Shown here: piece by piece, positions 45,039-54,285 of the stretch
How positions within the stretch are numbered: the stretch's first letter is position 1
How the letters are laid out: every line of letters starts with the position of its first letter
NCBI RefSeq assembly: GCF_900168115.1
Contig: NZ_FUZC01000004.1
Location: forward strand, 62,001 to 126,000
Origin: Salegentibacter salinarum
GTDB lineage: Bacteria > Bacteroidota > Bacteroidia > Flavobacteriales > Flavobacteriaceae
Length of the DNA stretch: 64,000 nt
Direction of reading: 5' to 3'
Position numbers and translations under genes: made by a program
Notes under the pieces: model-generated
Seen by the model: only the letters and a program-made list of their open reading frames with translations
Databases searched by the model: none
What the model was told of the DNA's origin: nothing

Positions 45039-47477
45039 CTAAGAATTGAATATGTTTTTAACCCGGTTGTAGTCTATATAATACACAATACGCAAGCTAA
45101 GATTATGTCTGGCCGGCCTGTTGAATAAATTATCCATACTTTGCTGAAAATCGAGATAACTTAATTCATCCTGGTTAAAAATTGAATTTCTATAGAGTAA
45201 AATGGCTTCACTCCCGGGAGCAAATTGCCAGCGATAACTTAAATCCAGGTTCCAGATATTAAAATTAGCGTCGGGATTATTATTTTCTTCCCTGTTATAA
45301 TCTGTTGAAGTTAAACCTCCATCTTCATTTAATTTTGAAAAGCTGCCATCTTTAAATTGAGCAACCGACCAAAAATTTCTAAAACTTAAATTCAAGCCTT
45401 GTTTTGTGGTAAAGTTATAGTTTGCCTGAAGTGAGTTCTCAAAACTTTTCATATCCCTGTTTCCAAAAATCACGTCTCGAGGTTGAAGTGTTACAAAGCT
45501 GGGTCTATTTATTTCATTATCGTATTCAAAACCATAGATCACTAAAAACTTATTGTTTATTCGAATTCTCGGCTCAAAAATGAAATTAAAACTTTCCCGT
45601 GAACTTTCGCTAAAAGTTTGGTAAGTGGTACGTACATCTAAAGCCAGTTTCTTTCTATAATCTGAAGAAATCCAGGCGTTTGCTGCAATATTTGGTTGAA
45701 AGGTTATATAAGTATTTTCCCTGCGAGGTTCGAAAAAGTCTTTAAAAGCAGAATTTACTTCGGCAAAACCACCGAAGGCAAACCGGTCGCGGGTCATTGC
45801 AAAAATGCTTAGACCGCCGCCGCTTGCCAAATTCACATCGGGACGGTAGCGTCTTTGGTGATTTGCATATAATTCTATGTTATACTGATTAAAAATCCCG
45901 GTTGGCTCAAAAGTTTGGTAAGAGGTATTCAAGTAAAAATTGCTGTAATTGTTCGTTAAACTTATTCCAAGATCATTTATGTCATAAGTTTCATTAGCCA
46001 ATTCGTGGGAAACTCCGTACCTGAAATTCCCTTTGGTTCTATCTATTGAAAACAGAGAAGCAAATCCGGTTTCATTGCGGCGAGGTAAATTCACATTGCT
46101 CATTTTTGCTTCTCCTACAAAATTAAAGGAGTTAGATTTATTAAAAACGTCAAACAGAAACCCGGTGACATTGGCATCCCTGAAATTCCCTTCCCTGGCA
46201 ACGTTGGTATTGATTAAACTTATAGAAGAATTTTTATTAAAACGTTGGTCCAGCACCAGAATGTTATAATTAGCAAAGGGTTCTGTAATTTTTTCTCGGC
46301 TGTTTCCGGTCAGGGTATCTCTAAAAACCGCTTTGGTTTCAGCGGTAACGGCATTAAAAAAACCGACCCCAAGACCGCGCTCGGTTCTTCCTGAAATTTT
46401 TAAGGCATTTATTAAATCGGTTCTTTCAGGATTCTCAAGAATTTCTTCATTCTCAAGCTTTTCTCGCTGGGCGTTATTAAAACCAATAGGAGCACTTCCC
46501 ACCCTCCTGGAATAAAAAAGATCTCCTTTGGTAAAAAGCTCGGTTCCTTCTGTAAAAAATGCGCGATTTTCTCCAAATATTTGTTCAAACGGGCCTAAGT
46601 TAAGTTCCACATCATCATAAGCCACCTGCCCAAAATCGGGAACTAAAGTCATATCTAAGGTGAAAGCTTTACTAATTCCATATTTCACATCCAGGCCGGC
46701 GTTAAAATTAGTTTCAGTTTGCCCATCAAATTTATCTACTTCGGCCGAAGTATATGGATAAAAACTAAGTCGGGTAGGAGGTTCAATGTTTTTAATTCCG
46801 GTAAGTAAGCCGGTTTGCTGACTCATTAAGCCCACGGATTTGTCCACATAATTCCAGGTATAACTTTCATTTCTATGGGAAATTTGCCTTAAAAACTGGA
46901 TGCCCCATTCCTGTGCCTGTTTTTCAGGAAAACGCAACGCAGAATAAGGAAGATGAATTTCGGCATACCAGCCATTTCCGTCTTGGGAAACAGCGGCCTC
47001 CCAAACAATATTAAAACCAAAATCTTCATTATTTCCGGTTGTTTTAGCATCGGCTCGTGTGCCCGCGGCAGTAACAGCAAACCTTATTTGATTTTCCCCA
47101 TCGTCATAGGTATTAATATCTATTTGAAAGTAATCGCTCTGCTCCAAATTATCCCGTTGGGTAAATTGTTTTACAATCTTTTCCGGTTTATCTTCATATA
47201 AATATGCTGCGATATAAAGTGCCTCATTATCATAAACTACTTTTACTTCAGTATTGTGACTTTGGGGAACAGGATCGCCATCCCCGGGATAGTACATAAC
47301 AAAGTTATCGGCTTTCGTAAGGTTTCTCCAGGTATTATCGTCTAAGATTCCGTCTATTACAGGAGATTCTTGCGTTTTAGTAGCTGAATAATTTTTACGC
47401 GGAAGACTATCAATTTGAGCCGAAATTTGATGACTGAAAATGAAGAATATTAAAATTAACCGGATTTTTACAGGCAT
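45039..47477 (-). CDS. DUF5916 outer-membrane protein with a CBM9-like N-terminal domain
   Basis: An 812-residue exported protein. After a signal peptide (about residues 1-21) a carbohydrate-binding-module-9-like domain occupies about 30-215 (PVIDGILDDNTW; VYDNEALYIAAYLYEDKPEK; WEAAVSQDGNGWYAEIHLPYSALRF). The rest is a beta-rich C-terminal half with alternating aromatic strands ending LRIVYYIDYN, as expected of an outer-membrane barrel (DUF5916). Function is unknown; a glycan- or protein-related surface role is inferred. It is a single-gene unit on the minus strand. Confidence 0.85.
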   Translation of the reverse strand: MPVKIRLILIFFIFSHQISAQIDSLPRKNYSATKTQESPVIDGILDDNTWRNLTKADNFVMYYPGDGDPVPQSHNTEVKVVYDNEALYIAAYLYEDKPEKIVKQFTQRDNLEQSDYFQIDINTYDDGENQIRFAVTAAGTRADAKTTGNNEDFGFNIVWEAAVSQDGNGWYAEIHLPYSALRFPEKQAQEWGIQFLRQISHRNESYTWNYVDKSVGLMSQQTGLLTGIKNIEPPTRLSFYPYTSAEVDKFDGQTETNFNAGLDVKYGISKAFTLDMTLVPDFGQVAYDDVELNLGPFEQIFGENRAFFTEGTELFTKGDLFYSRRVGSAPIGFNNAQREKLENEEILENPERTDLINALKISGRTERGLGVGFFNAVTAETKAVFRDTLTGNSREKITEPFANYNILVLDQRFNKNSSISLINTNVAREGNFRDANVTGFLFDVFNKSNSFNFVGEAKMSNVNLPRRNETGFASLFSIDRTKGNFRYGVSHELANETYDINDLGISLTNNYSNFYLNTSYQTFEPTGIFNQYNIELYANHQRRYRPDVNLASGGGLSIFAMTRDRFAFGGFAEVNSAFKDFFEPRRENTYITFQPNIAANAWISSDYRKKLALDVRTTYQTFSESSRESFNFIFEPRIRINNKFLVIYGFEYDNEINRPSFVTLQPRDVIFGNRDMKSFENSLQANYNFTTKQGLNLSFRNFWSVAQFKDGSFSKLNEDGGLTSTDYNREENNNPDANFNIWNLDLSYRWQFAPGSEAILLYRNSIFNQDELSYLDFQQSMDNLFNRPARHNLSLRIVYYIDYNRVKNIFNS

Positions 47478-47587
47478 TAATTGATAATTTGATTGAAAAT
47501 AAGTTCAAATATATCATAGTTCTCAATGAAGACAAAGCTTTGATTTAAATTCACGTTAAACTATATTCAATTTGTTTATTATTACCT

Positions 47588-47595
47588 TAAATTTG
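47588..47595 (+). promoter_or_regulatory. Promoter -7 box of msrA
   Basis: TAAATTTG matches TAnnTTTG and lies 17 bp before the ATG at 47613, giving a leader of about 10 nt. No canonical -33 at proper spacing is evident. Confidence 0.5.
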
Positions 47596-47612
47596 CTAAA
47601 CAAAATTAATCT

Positions 47613-48155
47613 ATGAATTCAGAAAATTTAGAACTGGCAACTTTAGCAGGAGGTTGCTTCTGGTGTACCGAAGCTGTTTTTCAACGTTTAAAAGGTGTAG
47701 AAGAGGTGTTTTCGGGTTTCACCGGTGGAAATATAAAAAACCCTGCCTATCGTGAAATTATAACAGGCAGAACAGGTCACGCTGAAGCCATCCAGATAAG
47801 ATTTAATCCGGAAATAATAAGCTTTCATGACTTGCTATATGTGTTTTTTGCTACGCACGATCCTACAACTTTAAACCAACAACAAAATGATGTTGGGACC
47901 CAGTACCGCAGTGCTGTTTTTTATCATTCCGAAAAACAGAAAGAAACTGTAGAAAAGGTGATTGCAGAACTTGAAGAAAAAAAAATTTTTGAGAATAAAA
48001 TTGTAACCGAAATAACTGAGGCAAAAGATTTTTATATTGCAGAAAAGGAGCACCAGGATTTCTATAACCAGCACAGGCAACAGCCATATTGCCAGTTTAT
48101 AATAGATCCTAAAATAAAAAAACTAACTGAAGTCTTTTCAGATAAACTGAAATAA
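47613..48155 (+). CDS. msrA: Peptide-methionine (S)-S-oxide reductase
   Basis: Repairs oxidised methionine. The catalytic motif is [11 protein letters not shown] with Cys15 as nucleophile. Also conserved are [52 protein letters not shown] and EHQDFYNQH. The 180-residue length fits single-domain MsrA without an MsrB fusion. No C-terminal resolving cysteine pair is present; Cys18, or a thioredoxin/Cys in PYCQF near residue 162, may resolve. It is followed by folE after 7 bp. Confidence 0.96.
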   Translation: MNSENLELATLAGGCFWCTEAVFQRLKGVEEVFSGFTGGNIKNPAYREIITGRTGHAEAIQIRFNPEIISFHDLLYVFFATHDPTTLNQQQNDVGTQYRSAVFYHSEKQKETVEKVIAELEEKKIFENKIVTEITEAKDFYIAEKEHQDFYNQHRQQPYCQFIIDPKIKKLTEVFSDKLK

Positions 48156-48162
48156 TAATAAG

Positions 48163-48759
48163 ATGGCTTATAAATTTAAAGAAGAATATAATATTGAGGT
48201 TACTGACGGACTTCAGGAAAATTATAAAAATATCCTTGAAGGAATAGGAGAGGATATTAGCCGCGAAGGCATAGAAAATACTCCCGAGCGCGCCGCAAAA
48301 GCTATGCAGTTCCTAACACAGGGTTATAAAATGGATGCCGAAACCATCTTAAAAAAGGCCATGTTCAAGGAGAGTTATGATGAGATGGTGGTGGTAAAAG
48401 ATATAGAATTATATTCTTTGTGTGAACACCATATGTTACCATTTTTTGGGAAAGCCCACATAGCGTATATTCCTAATGGACATATTGTAGGCTTAAGTAA
48501 ATTACCCCGGGTGGTAGATGTTTTTGCACGCAGGCTCCAGGTACAGGAGCGACTAACCCATGACATTCTGGAATGTATAAACAACACACTTAAACCAAAA
48601 GGGGTTGCAGTTGTTATAGAAGCTGTACATATGTGTATGATGATGCGTGGAGTTCAAAAGCAAAATAGTGCGACTACAACTTCAGGATTTAGAGGTCAAT
48701 TTGAGAAAATTGAAACCAGGAATGAATTTTTGAAACTAATTAGCTCAGATCTTAAATAA
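48163..48759 (+). CDS. folE: GTP cyclohydrolase I
   Basis: Converts GTP to 7,8-dihydroneopterin triphosphate, the entry step of folate/pterin synthesis. Zinc ligands are in [12 protein letters not shown] and in [15 protein letters not shown]. The surrounding sequences [34 protein letters not shown] and [10 protein letters not shown] are family-standard. Total 198 residues. Although MsrA and FolE functions differ, the 7-bp spacing suggests one transcript. Confidence 0.97.
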   Translation: MAYKFKEEYNIEVTDGLQENYKNILEGIGEDISREGIENTPERAAKAMQFLTQGYKMDAETILKKAMFKESYDEMVVVKDIELYSLCEHHMLPFFGKAHIAYIPNGHIVGLSKLPRVVDVFARRLQVQERLTHDILECINNTLKPKGVAVVIEAVHMCMMMRGVQKQNSATTTSGFRGQFEKIETRNEFLKLISSDLK

Positions 48760-48803
48760 CAAATTGGCACTTTATTTGCTTTATTTGGCTAAAAGCGATC
48801 AAA

Positions 48804-49112
48804 ATGAAACTTTTAAAAGATAAACTATTTGTAAAAGGTTTAATGTATGATGCTATTGGGATGGCTACTATGGCTATTCCTTTAGTGGGGCCATTTCTTG
48901 ATTTATTATGGGCGCCGTATGCCGCCAGAAAAATGGGTGAAATGTATCCCGGTAGAAAAGGTAAAGTAGCTTCTGTAATTGTATTTCTTGAAGAGATCTT
49001 ACCAGGAACCGATATTATTCCTACTTTCACATTAATGTATTTCTATACTTTTGTTTGGAGTAAAAAGAAGCAACCGAAAGCACAGGTTATTGAAGTTGAA
49101 ATTATAGAGTAA
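48804..49112 (+). CDS. Small conserved membrane protein of unknown function
   Basis: A 102-residue protein with two hydrophobic segments, GMATMAIPLVGPFLDLLWAPYAA and IIPTFTLMYFYTFVW, separated by an Arg/Lys-rich stretch (RKMGEMYPGRKGKVASVIV). No recognisable domain. It follows folE by 44 bp and is probably the third gene of that transcript. Copy B of the short repeat begins a few bases after its stop. Confidence 0.75.
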   Translation: MKLLKDKLFVKGLMYDAIGMATMAIPLVGPFLDLLWAPYAARKMGEMYPGRKGKVASVIVFLEEILPGTDIIPTFTLMYFYTFVWSKKKQPKAQVIEVEIIE

Positions 49113-49116
49113 ATTA

Positions 49117-49152
49117 GCTTCGAAGCATGTATACTCTCGATTATCGAATAAA
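49117..49152 (+). repeat. Short interspersed repeat, copy B (upstream of the BrkB gene)
   Basis: The core is CTCGATTATCGA at 49136-49147, preceded by GCTTCGAAGCATGTATACT and followed by ATAAA. It lies in the same orientation as the BrkB-family gene that starts about 160 bp later. Confidence 0.6.
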
Positions 49153-49183
49153 AATCATTAAAAATTTTATAAGGTATTTTAAG

Positions 49184-49214
49184 TGGAATTCCATCTCGGG
49201 ATTCCATTTTTTTT
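49184..49214 (+). terminator. Terminator downstream of the msrA-folE unit
   Basis: TGGAATTCC (49184-49192) and GGATTCCA (49199-49206) form an 8-bp stem with one bulged base, followed by eight T residues at 49207-49214. Confidence 0.65.
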
Positions 49215-49309
49215 GCATTTGTTGTATATCATTTAAAAACTCTTTAACAGCCGGTCCTCCTTGCTTTTAAATGTTTTGTGTAATTTAACCTGAACGTAAA
49301 ATTCACAAT

Positions 49310-50203
49310 ATGTCAGAATTTGACCAGGATCGACACACACTTTCTAATCCATCAAAAATCTCTTTTTCCGGTTGGAAGAAAATAGCATTTATTATAAAAG
49401 ATAAAATAGAGGAGAATAACTTAACTATAGTATCTTCCGGCGTAGCATTTTACGCATTCTTAGCGATTTTCCCCGCTGTAATGGCTTTAGTCTCTATTTA
49501 CGGTTTGGCGGTAAATCCCGCACAAATTGAATACCAGTTAAATCAACTTGGCTCCATGATTCCCGATGAAGCTTTTGGAATTGTAGAGCAACGGCTGGAA
49601 GCATTTATTTCAACGTCAGGTAGAGCATTAGGTTGGGGAATGGCAATAGGTATACTATTTAGTATCTGGAGTGCCAATAAAGGAATGAAATCTTTATTTA
49701 CCGGCATTGATATTGCCTATGCTACTCGCAGTACTCGCGGATTTATAAAACAGAATGCACTTACTTTATTATTCACCTTTGGCGCCATTATCCTGGTGAT
49801 TTTAAGTATGGGGCTAATTGTTATATTTCCCGCCGTGGTAGGGGAATTGGGTTTACCCGCGAATATTGAAAGTCTTATCAGCTGGTTACGCTGGCCAATT
49901 TTGGCATTAATTGTTGGATTTTTTCTGTGCTTGGTTTATAAATATGCACCAGAGCGAAAAAATCCTAAATTACGATGGGTGGTTCCCGGGGCTGTTGTTG
50001 CTACCATTTTATGGTTAATTGCTTCCTGGGGATTTTCATTTTATGTAAGTAATTTTGGAAGTTATGGTGAAGTTTATGGTTCTATAGCCGCAGTGGTTAT
50101 TATGATGCTATGGCTTTTTATTAGTTGCTTTACGGTGCTTTTGGGAGCTCAATTAAATTCAGCTGCAGAAAGATATGCAAAGAAAGTTACCGCTTTTAAA
50201 TAG
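49310..50203 (+). CDS. YihY/BrkB-family membrane protein
   Basis: A 297-residue integral membrane protein with about six hydrophobic segments, for example VAFYAFLAIFPAVMALVSIYG and LTLLFTFGAIILVILSMGLIVIF. Family markers are SSGVAFYAFLAIFP, SIWSANKGMKSLFTGID, and PGAVVATILWLIASWGFSFYV followed by YGSIAAVVIMMLWLFISCFTVLLGAQLN. The old RNase BN name is not supported for this family; the function is unknown. It is preceded by repeat copy B and a terminator. Confidence 0.93.
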   Translation: MSEFDQDRHTLSNPSKISFSGWKKIAFIIKDKIEENNLTIVSSGVAFYAFLAIFPAVMALVSIYGLAVNPAQIEYQLNQLGSMIPDEAFGIVEQRLEAFISTSGRALGWGMAIGILFSIWSANKGMKSLFTGIDIAYATRSTRGFIKQNALTLLFTFGAIILVILSMGLIVIFPAVVGELGLPANIESLISWLRWPILALIVGFFLCLVYKYAPERKNPKLRWVVPGAVVATILWLIASWGFSFYVSNFGSYGEVYGSIAAVVIMMLWLFISCFTVLLGAQLNSAAERYAKKVTAFK

Positions 50204-50338
50204 ATTTCTAATGAATTTAGTCGAGTTAAGAGCGTTAAAACTGTGTTATTTGAAATCTCTTTAACGTTAGATATTTAGAATTACTGCGATATTTATAGAA
50301 ACCGAAAAATTTCGGAATAAAACCAATAAAAAAATATT

Positions 50339-50581
50339 ATGAATAATCAAGCAGCAATACAAAAAGGAATGAAATGGCTTAAACGAGCTGTGATCTTTAA
50401 AGCAGGAAAAATGATTATGAGAAAACCGGCAAGTGCTCTTGGAGTAGGGGCATTAGCAGCCGGAGCGGGAATTGCAGCCTATAGTTTTATAAAAAATAGT
50501 AAGAAAAATGATCTAACCCATATAGATGATATTGAAAACAATAATCCCGAGGTTAAAGGGAAAAAGAAAATTATAGTTTAA
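50339..50581 (+). CDS. Small hypothetical protein with one membrane segment
   Basis: An 80-residue protein. The segment SALGVGALAAGAGIAAYSFI could be a membrane span; the flanks are basic (KWLKRAVIFKAGKMIMRK) and the tail is mixed (NKKNDLTHIDDIENNN). I do not recognise a family. It lies about 135 bp after the BrkB gene and is followed by a bidirectional terminator. Confidence 0.65.
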   Translation: MNNQAAIQKGMKWLKRAVIFKAGKMIMRKPASALGVGALAAGAGIAAYSFIKNSKKNDLTHIDDIENNNPEVKGKKKIIV

Positions 50582-50603
50582 GTACCTGAGGATATTAAAA
50601 AGT

Positions 50604-50644
50604 AGACCCCACAATTCCGCTCGCTATGCGGAAGTGTGAGGTCT
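50604..50644. terminator. Bidirectional terminator between convergent genes
   Basis: A 17-bp stem (50604-50620 with 50628-50644) with two mismatches and a 7-nt loop, flanked by A-run and T-run. It separates the small hypothetical gene from the TonB receptor gene. Confidence 0.85.
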
Positions 50645-50690
50645 TTTTGATTTAGGTAAACAGGATTTTTAATTCCCTTCTACAATATTA

Positions 50691-53030
50691 TTAAAACAAC
50701 CATCTTAATGAAACCGAAATATTTCTGCCAATATTAGAAATACCGTCGGGTTTGAGGCGGGAAAGATGGGAGATATAATCTTTATTCAAAATATTGTTTG
50801 CACTTACACCGATTCTCATTTCACTGGAATTAATAGCGAATTGTCCTCCAAATCCTGCGCCCAATAATCCGTATCCGCCGGTACGGGTTTCAAAAGTATT
50901 CACATTATTTTGATCAAATACGTTCTTCAATCTTAGAAAAACATATTTACTATAGATTTTGTCATCGGGATTCTCAAATTCCAATCTCAAAGTATTGGTG
51001 AGAGAATTCGCCGGAATTAGAGGTAAATATTCGCCATTACTTCTTTTCCCAGTAACGGTTTCAAAACTACTTTCAAGGTGCAACCAATCTAGAGGATGCG
51101 GGTGTATATGAACTCCAACTTCACCACCGTATAATTCCGCATTATTCTGCGTGTATTCAAAAACAGGATTTTCATCTATTAATTCTCCCGTTGGTTGTAA
51201 ATAAATATAATCGTTTATGGTATTGTGAAATCCGTTTACAAAAGCCTCAAAATGCTTATTTCGCCATTCTAAAGAGAGATCTATCTGGAAGTTCTGTTCA
51301 TTTTCAAGATTTTGATCACCAACTTCATATCTATTGGTACCGTGGTGGGAACCGTTAGAGGTTAATTCAGATAAATTTGGTGCTCTAAATCCGGTAGCCA
51401 GGTTTAACCTTGCGCTTAGATTTTCGGTAACAATATATTTTGCTCCCAGCGCACCATTTATACTTTTATACGTATTATTTACCGCAGCAATTTCACCGCT
51501 TTCGTGTTGGTGCCCATCTTCGTGTTCTTCACCTTCCTGCTCTTCCTCGATATGTTCTTCATGAGCTTCTACGGCTTCGGTATCTATAGTTCTGGTATCA
51601 AAGCGTAAACCTCCCTGGAAATCCCAACGTTCAAAATGAACGTGTGTAGTGGCAAAAACGCCAAAATCTGTAGTAGTAGCATCGGGAATTAGAATGTCTT
51701 CCCCATAATTGGTATTGGTTTGATGCATACCCTGAACCCCCAAAATAGTTTCGAATCTCCCTGTTCTTGGTAAATTATATTTTAGATTATAATTTAAGGT
51801 TTCCAGGTGCATTTCTAAAGCAGGATGGTCTGTACCTTCTTCCTCTTCCAGATGTTCTTCTTCCTCTTCGTGTTCTTCTGCCCCGTGTTCCTCCTCTTCG
51901 TGGTGGTGTTCTTCAAACTCTTTACGGTTATTATATTGATACCCCACTTTGAAATCCAGGCTAGAATTGCTGAAATAAAGTTTATTCTCTAAACTTAGAA
52001 TATGATTATCTATTTCCTGATGGGGAAGCAGGGGATCCTTATCTTTAGATTGTACTCCTATTTCCTCCGGAATACCAATATTCGATTTATTAAAATTATA
52101 TCTTAAATCTGTTTTGAATTTAGCATCCTGATAACCGATTCCTGCTTTAAAATCGGTTTCGTTGAAACGGGTGTTGGTTACTCTTTCCCCGGATCCGGTT
52201 TCATAATCACTGTGCTCAGCATAACTACCACGGGCAAGAAATTTTACTTTTTCTCCCGAAGTTTTTGCCATAACGCTTCCCTGATATCCCTGGGTATTAC
52301 TGAAATAATTTACATCTGCTTCAGCATTGGTTTCATTTGCGGCTGCGTAGCGTTCAGGATTCAGATAAAGTACACCACCAATAGCGTCACTCCCGTAGAG
52401 TAGGGAAGCAGGACCTTTTATAACTTCTACACTTTCAATTCCTTTAGAACTTATACCAAGCCCATGTTCATCACCATATTGTTGGTTTTCTAATCTAACA
52501 CCTTGTGTATAAACCAAAACTCGATTAGAACTTAAACCTCTAATTACAGGTTTTCCAATTCCAACTCCTGTTGTTAAACTTTCTACTCCCGCAATTTGAG
52601 TTATTCCATCGCTAAGAGTTATGGCTCCTTTTCGGTTTAATTCAGCTACATTTTCTCGCTCTACACGCATCACATTTTCACTTTGTAACTGGTGAAAAGG
52701 TGTAGAGACAATAACTTCTTCCATCTCTATAGCCGATTTCTCTAAAGTAATATTTAAAGTAGAAGTTTCAGGAAAATCAAGTTCATTAGAATAGGTACCA
52801 AAACCTACTGAAGAAACTACAATTTTAAATGTTCCGTTAGGGATATTTTCAACGGTAAAATTTCCATCAAGATCGGTCATAGCACCTTTACTCAATTCAG
52901 GAAAATAAACATTTGCGCTAAATACCGGTTCTCCATTTTTAGCATTGGTAACCTGGCCCGAGAAGTTGTTCTGAGCATATATAATGGGGCTCACTGCGAT
53001 AAAAAGCAATGAGAAAAGTAAACTTTTCAT
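50691..53030 (-). CDS. TonB-dependent receptor with His/Glu-rich loops, likely metal uptake
   Basis: A 779-residue outer-membrane receptor. A signal peptide is followed by a carboxypeptidase-regulatory-like domain (QVTNAKNGEPVFSANVYFPEL), then the plug (IRGLSSNRVLVYTQGVRLENQQYG; IEVIKGPASLLYGSDAIGGVL) and a barrel ending VSLRWLF. Two low-complexity acidic, histidine-rich loops lie at about residues 370-405 and 483-515. Loops of this type occur in zinc-scavenging receptors of the ZnuD kind. Zinc or another divalent metal is thus a good guess, not shown. The next minus-strand gene upstream encodes a small His-rich exported protein. Confidence 0.93.
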   Translation of the reverse strand: MKSLLFSLLFIAVSPIIYAQNNFSGQVTNAKNGEPVFSANVYFPELSKGAMTDLDGNFTVENIPNGTFKIVVSSVGFGTYSNELDFPETSTLNITLEKSAIEMEEVIVSTPFHQLQSENVMRVERENVAELNRKGAITLSDGITQIAGVESLTTGVGIGKPVIRGLSSNRVLVYTQGVRLENQQYGDEHGLGISSKGIESVEVIKGPASLLYGSDAIGGVLYLNPERYAAANETNAEADVNYFSNTQGYQGSVMAKTSGEKVKFLARGSYAEHSDYETGSGERVTNTRFNETDFKAGIGYQDAKFKTDLRYNFNKSNIGIPEEIGVQSKDKDPLLPHQEIDNHILSLENKLYFSNSSLDFKVGYQYNNRKEFEEHHHEEEEHGAEEHEEEEEHLEEEEGTDHPALEMHLETLNYNLKYNLPRTGRFETILGVQGMHQTNTNYGEDILIPDATTTDFGVFATTHVHFERWDFQGGLRFDTRTIDTEAVEAHEEHIEEEQEGEEHEDGHQHESGEIAAVNNTYKSINGALGAKYIVTENLSARLNLATGFRAPNLSELTSNGSHHGTNRYEVGDQNLENEQNFQIDLSLEWRNKHFEAFVNGFHNTINDYIYLQPTGELIDENPVFEYTQNNAELYGGEVGVHIHPHPLDWLHLESSFETVTGKRSNGEYLPLIPANSLTNTLRLEFENPDDKIYSKYVFLRLKNVFDQNNVNTFETRTGGYGLLGAGFGGQFAINSSEMRIGVSANNILNKDYISHLSRLKPDGISNIGRNISVSLRWLF

Positions 53031-53075
53031 ATATTTTTTTTTAAATAATTAAATTCTCACAAATAAACCTGGATG

Positions 53076-53393
53076 TTAGGCAGGCATTGGAGGACCGCGA
53101 AGCTCAAAAGGGAGCTTTTTATAATCACTTAAAAATTGATAAAAATCGAAGAATTGTTTTTTGATCTGCTTTTCTACAAGCGGTTCAAAATTTATAAAGT
53201 CGGTAGCGAGTACCGGACTTTGATTAAAAGAATGTAATTCACAGTCTAAACTGCTTTCGTGAAAATGCTCATCAGCATAATTCACACATAATTCGTGACC
53301 GTGACCGCTAAAAATATGTGAGAAGCTTATTGCAACCGGAAGCATAAGTAATGCTCCCAAAAGTAAAGCGAATATGTGTTTAAAGAATTTCAA
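53076..53393 (-). CDS. Small exported His/Cys-containing protein
   Basis: A 105-residue protein with a signal peptide (about residues 1-24, ALLLGALLMLPVAISFSH). The following stretch carries clustered candidate metal ligands (HIFSGHGHELCVNYADEHFH and then CELH). The rest is not recognised. Its gene is 45 bp upstream of the His-rich TonB receptor on the same strand and is likely co-transcribed with it. A periplasmic metal-binding or sensing role is inferred from composition and position. Confidence 0.7.
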   Translation of the reverse strand: MKFFKHIFALLLGALLMLPVAISFSHIFSGHGHELCVNYADEHFHESSLDCELHSFNQSPVLATDFINFEPLVEKQIKKQFFDFYQFLSDYKKLPFELRGPPMPA

Positions 53394-53399
53394 GAATAA

Positions 53400-53702
53400 T
53401 TATTGGAATAATTTGGCAAAGCCCATTCTACTTAGCATTTTCTTTTCAAAGGCCCAAAAGAATTGAAACTGGCCAAAAACCCAGCCAAAACTAACCAATA
53501 AAACCTGGTAAATAGGAAAAATTAAGAAAATTCTTGCACTCCAGTAAACCGCCCAATGTGAGGAAGCTTCGTAGATGCCCAGGAAATTACATAGGGGCTC
53601 AGCTAATTTAGCAGAAGTAGATCCCGTAATAGCAAATACTATAAATATTATAAATATCTGCCAATTAGAATCTATACCCCAACGTGCTTTTAACTTATTC
53701 AT
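53400..53702 (-). CDS. DUF6787-type small membrane protein
   Basis: A 100-residue protein with hydrophobic segments WQIFIIFIVFAITGSTSAKLA and IFLIFPIYQVLLVSFGWVFG. The N-terminus KARWGIDSNWQIFIIFIVF and the end FWAFEKKMLSRMGF fit a family I know as DUF6787 in Flavobacteriia. Function is unknown. It is 6 bp before the small His-rich exported gene and may be part of its operon. Confidence 0.75.
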   Translation of the reverse strand: MNKLKARWGIDSNWQIFIIFIVFAITGSTSAKLAEPLCNFLGIYEASSHWAVYWSARIFLIFPIYQVLLVSFGWVFGQFQFFWAFEKKMLSRMGFAKLFQ

Positions 53703-53746
53703 GCGGCAAAAATACTAAAAGCTTCGGAGAATTAAAATAATGAGTG

Positions 53747-54166
53747 TTAAATACGCGTGGGCACAGAGAATCGCTGATTATAATGCCTGCTGAAAAATAC
53801 AAAGTAATTATATAACAAGTAGTTTACTTCGTAACCATAATCTATATTAGGTTCATAATTAATTTCCTGCAAATAAAGATCGGGATTATAAACTTGGGGT
53901 TGCCTAACGCGTTGATTGTATTCTGAAACCAGAAATCGGTTTTTGTTTTCCAGATATTCTTGAGAATAATACCCCTCGGGTTTTGCTATAGAATTTATAA
54001 AAAGATTAAAACCCGGTTCAATGATTATAATTTCATATTCCAGGCTATCGTTTGCTATGCGAACCGTATCCTCATTTATTTGAGAATCTCCCAGGTTCCT
54101 GTTTTTTGAGCTCGCGCAACTATAAATAAATAGGCCCAGTAGTAAAATATAAATGAAGTTTTTCAT
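53747..54166 (-). CDS. Lipoprotein, DUF6146-like
   Basis: A 139-residue lipoprotein with signal ending LFIYSCASS. The mature chain contains YEIIIIEPGFNLFINSIAKPEGYYSQEYLENKNRFLVSEYN, and it ends NYFVFFSRHYNQRF. It matches my memory of the DUF6146 proteins that sit next to DUF6787 genes; treat as tentative. I start at the ATG at 54166 since the longer frame begins with TTG and runs into repeat copy D. Confidence 0.7.
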   Translation of the reverse strand: MKNFIYILLLGLFIYSCASSKNRNLGDSQINEDTVRIANDSLEYEIIIIEPGFNLFINSIAKPEGYYSQEYLENKNRFLVSEYNQRVRQPQVYNPDLYLQEINYEPNIDYGYEVNYLLYNYFVFFSRHYNQRFSVPTRI

Positions 54167-54177
54167 TCTTGTTTTAT

Positions 54178-54212
54178 TCAATCGAGATTAAATCCTTCGA
54201 GGTTTCCATTCA
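54178..54212 (-). repeat. Short interspersed repeat, copy D (upstream of the DUF6146-like gene)
   Basis: On the minus strand GGAAACCTCGAAGGATTTAATCTCGATT, matching copy C over most positions but missing the second half of the palindromic core. It is co-oriented with the lipoprotein gene that begins 12 bp later. Confidence 0.55.
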
Positions 54213-54285
54213 CATAAGAATAAACCGAAGTATTTTACCTTCTCAAGTTTAAATTATCTTCTAATCAAAAAGATACCATTTTAAT

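Noticed and set aside
51810-51925. Low-complexity tract that could be taken for a tandem repeat or CRISPR-like array
   Set aside because: It is the coding sequence of a His/Glu-rich loop in the TonB receptor; there are no spacers or regular repeat units.
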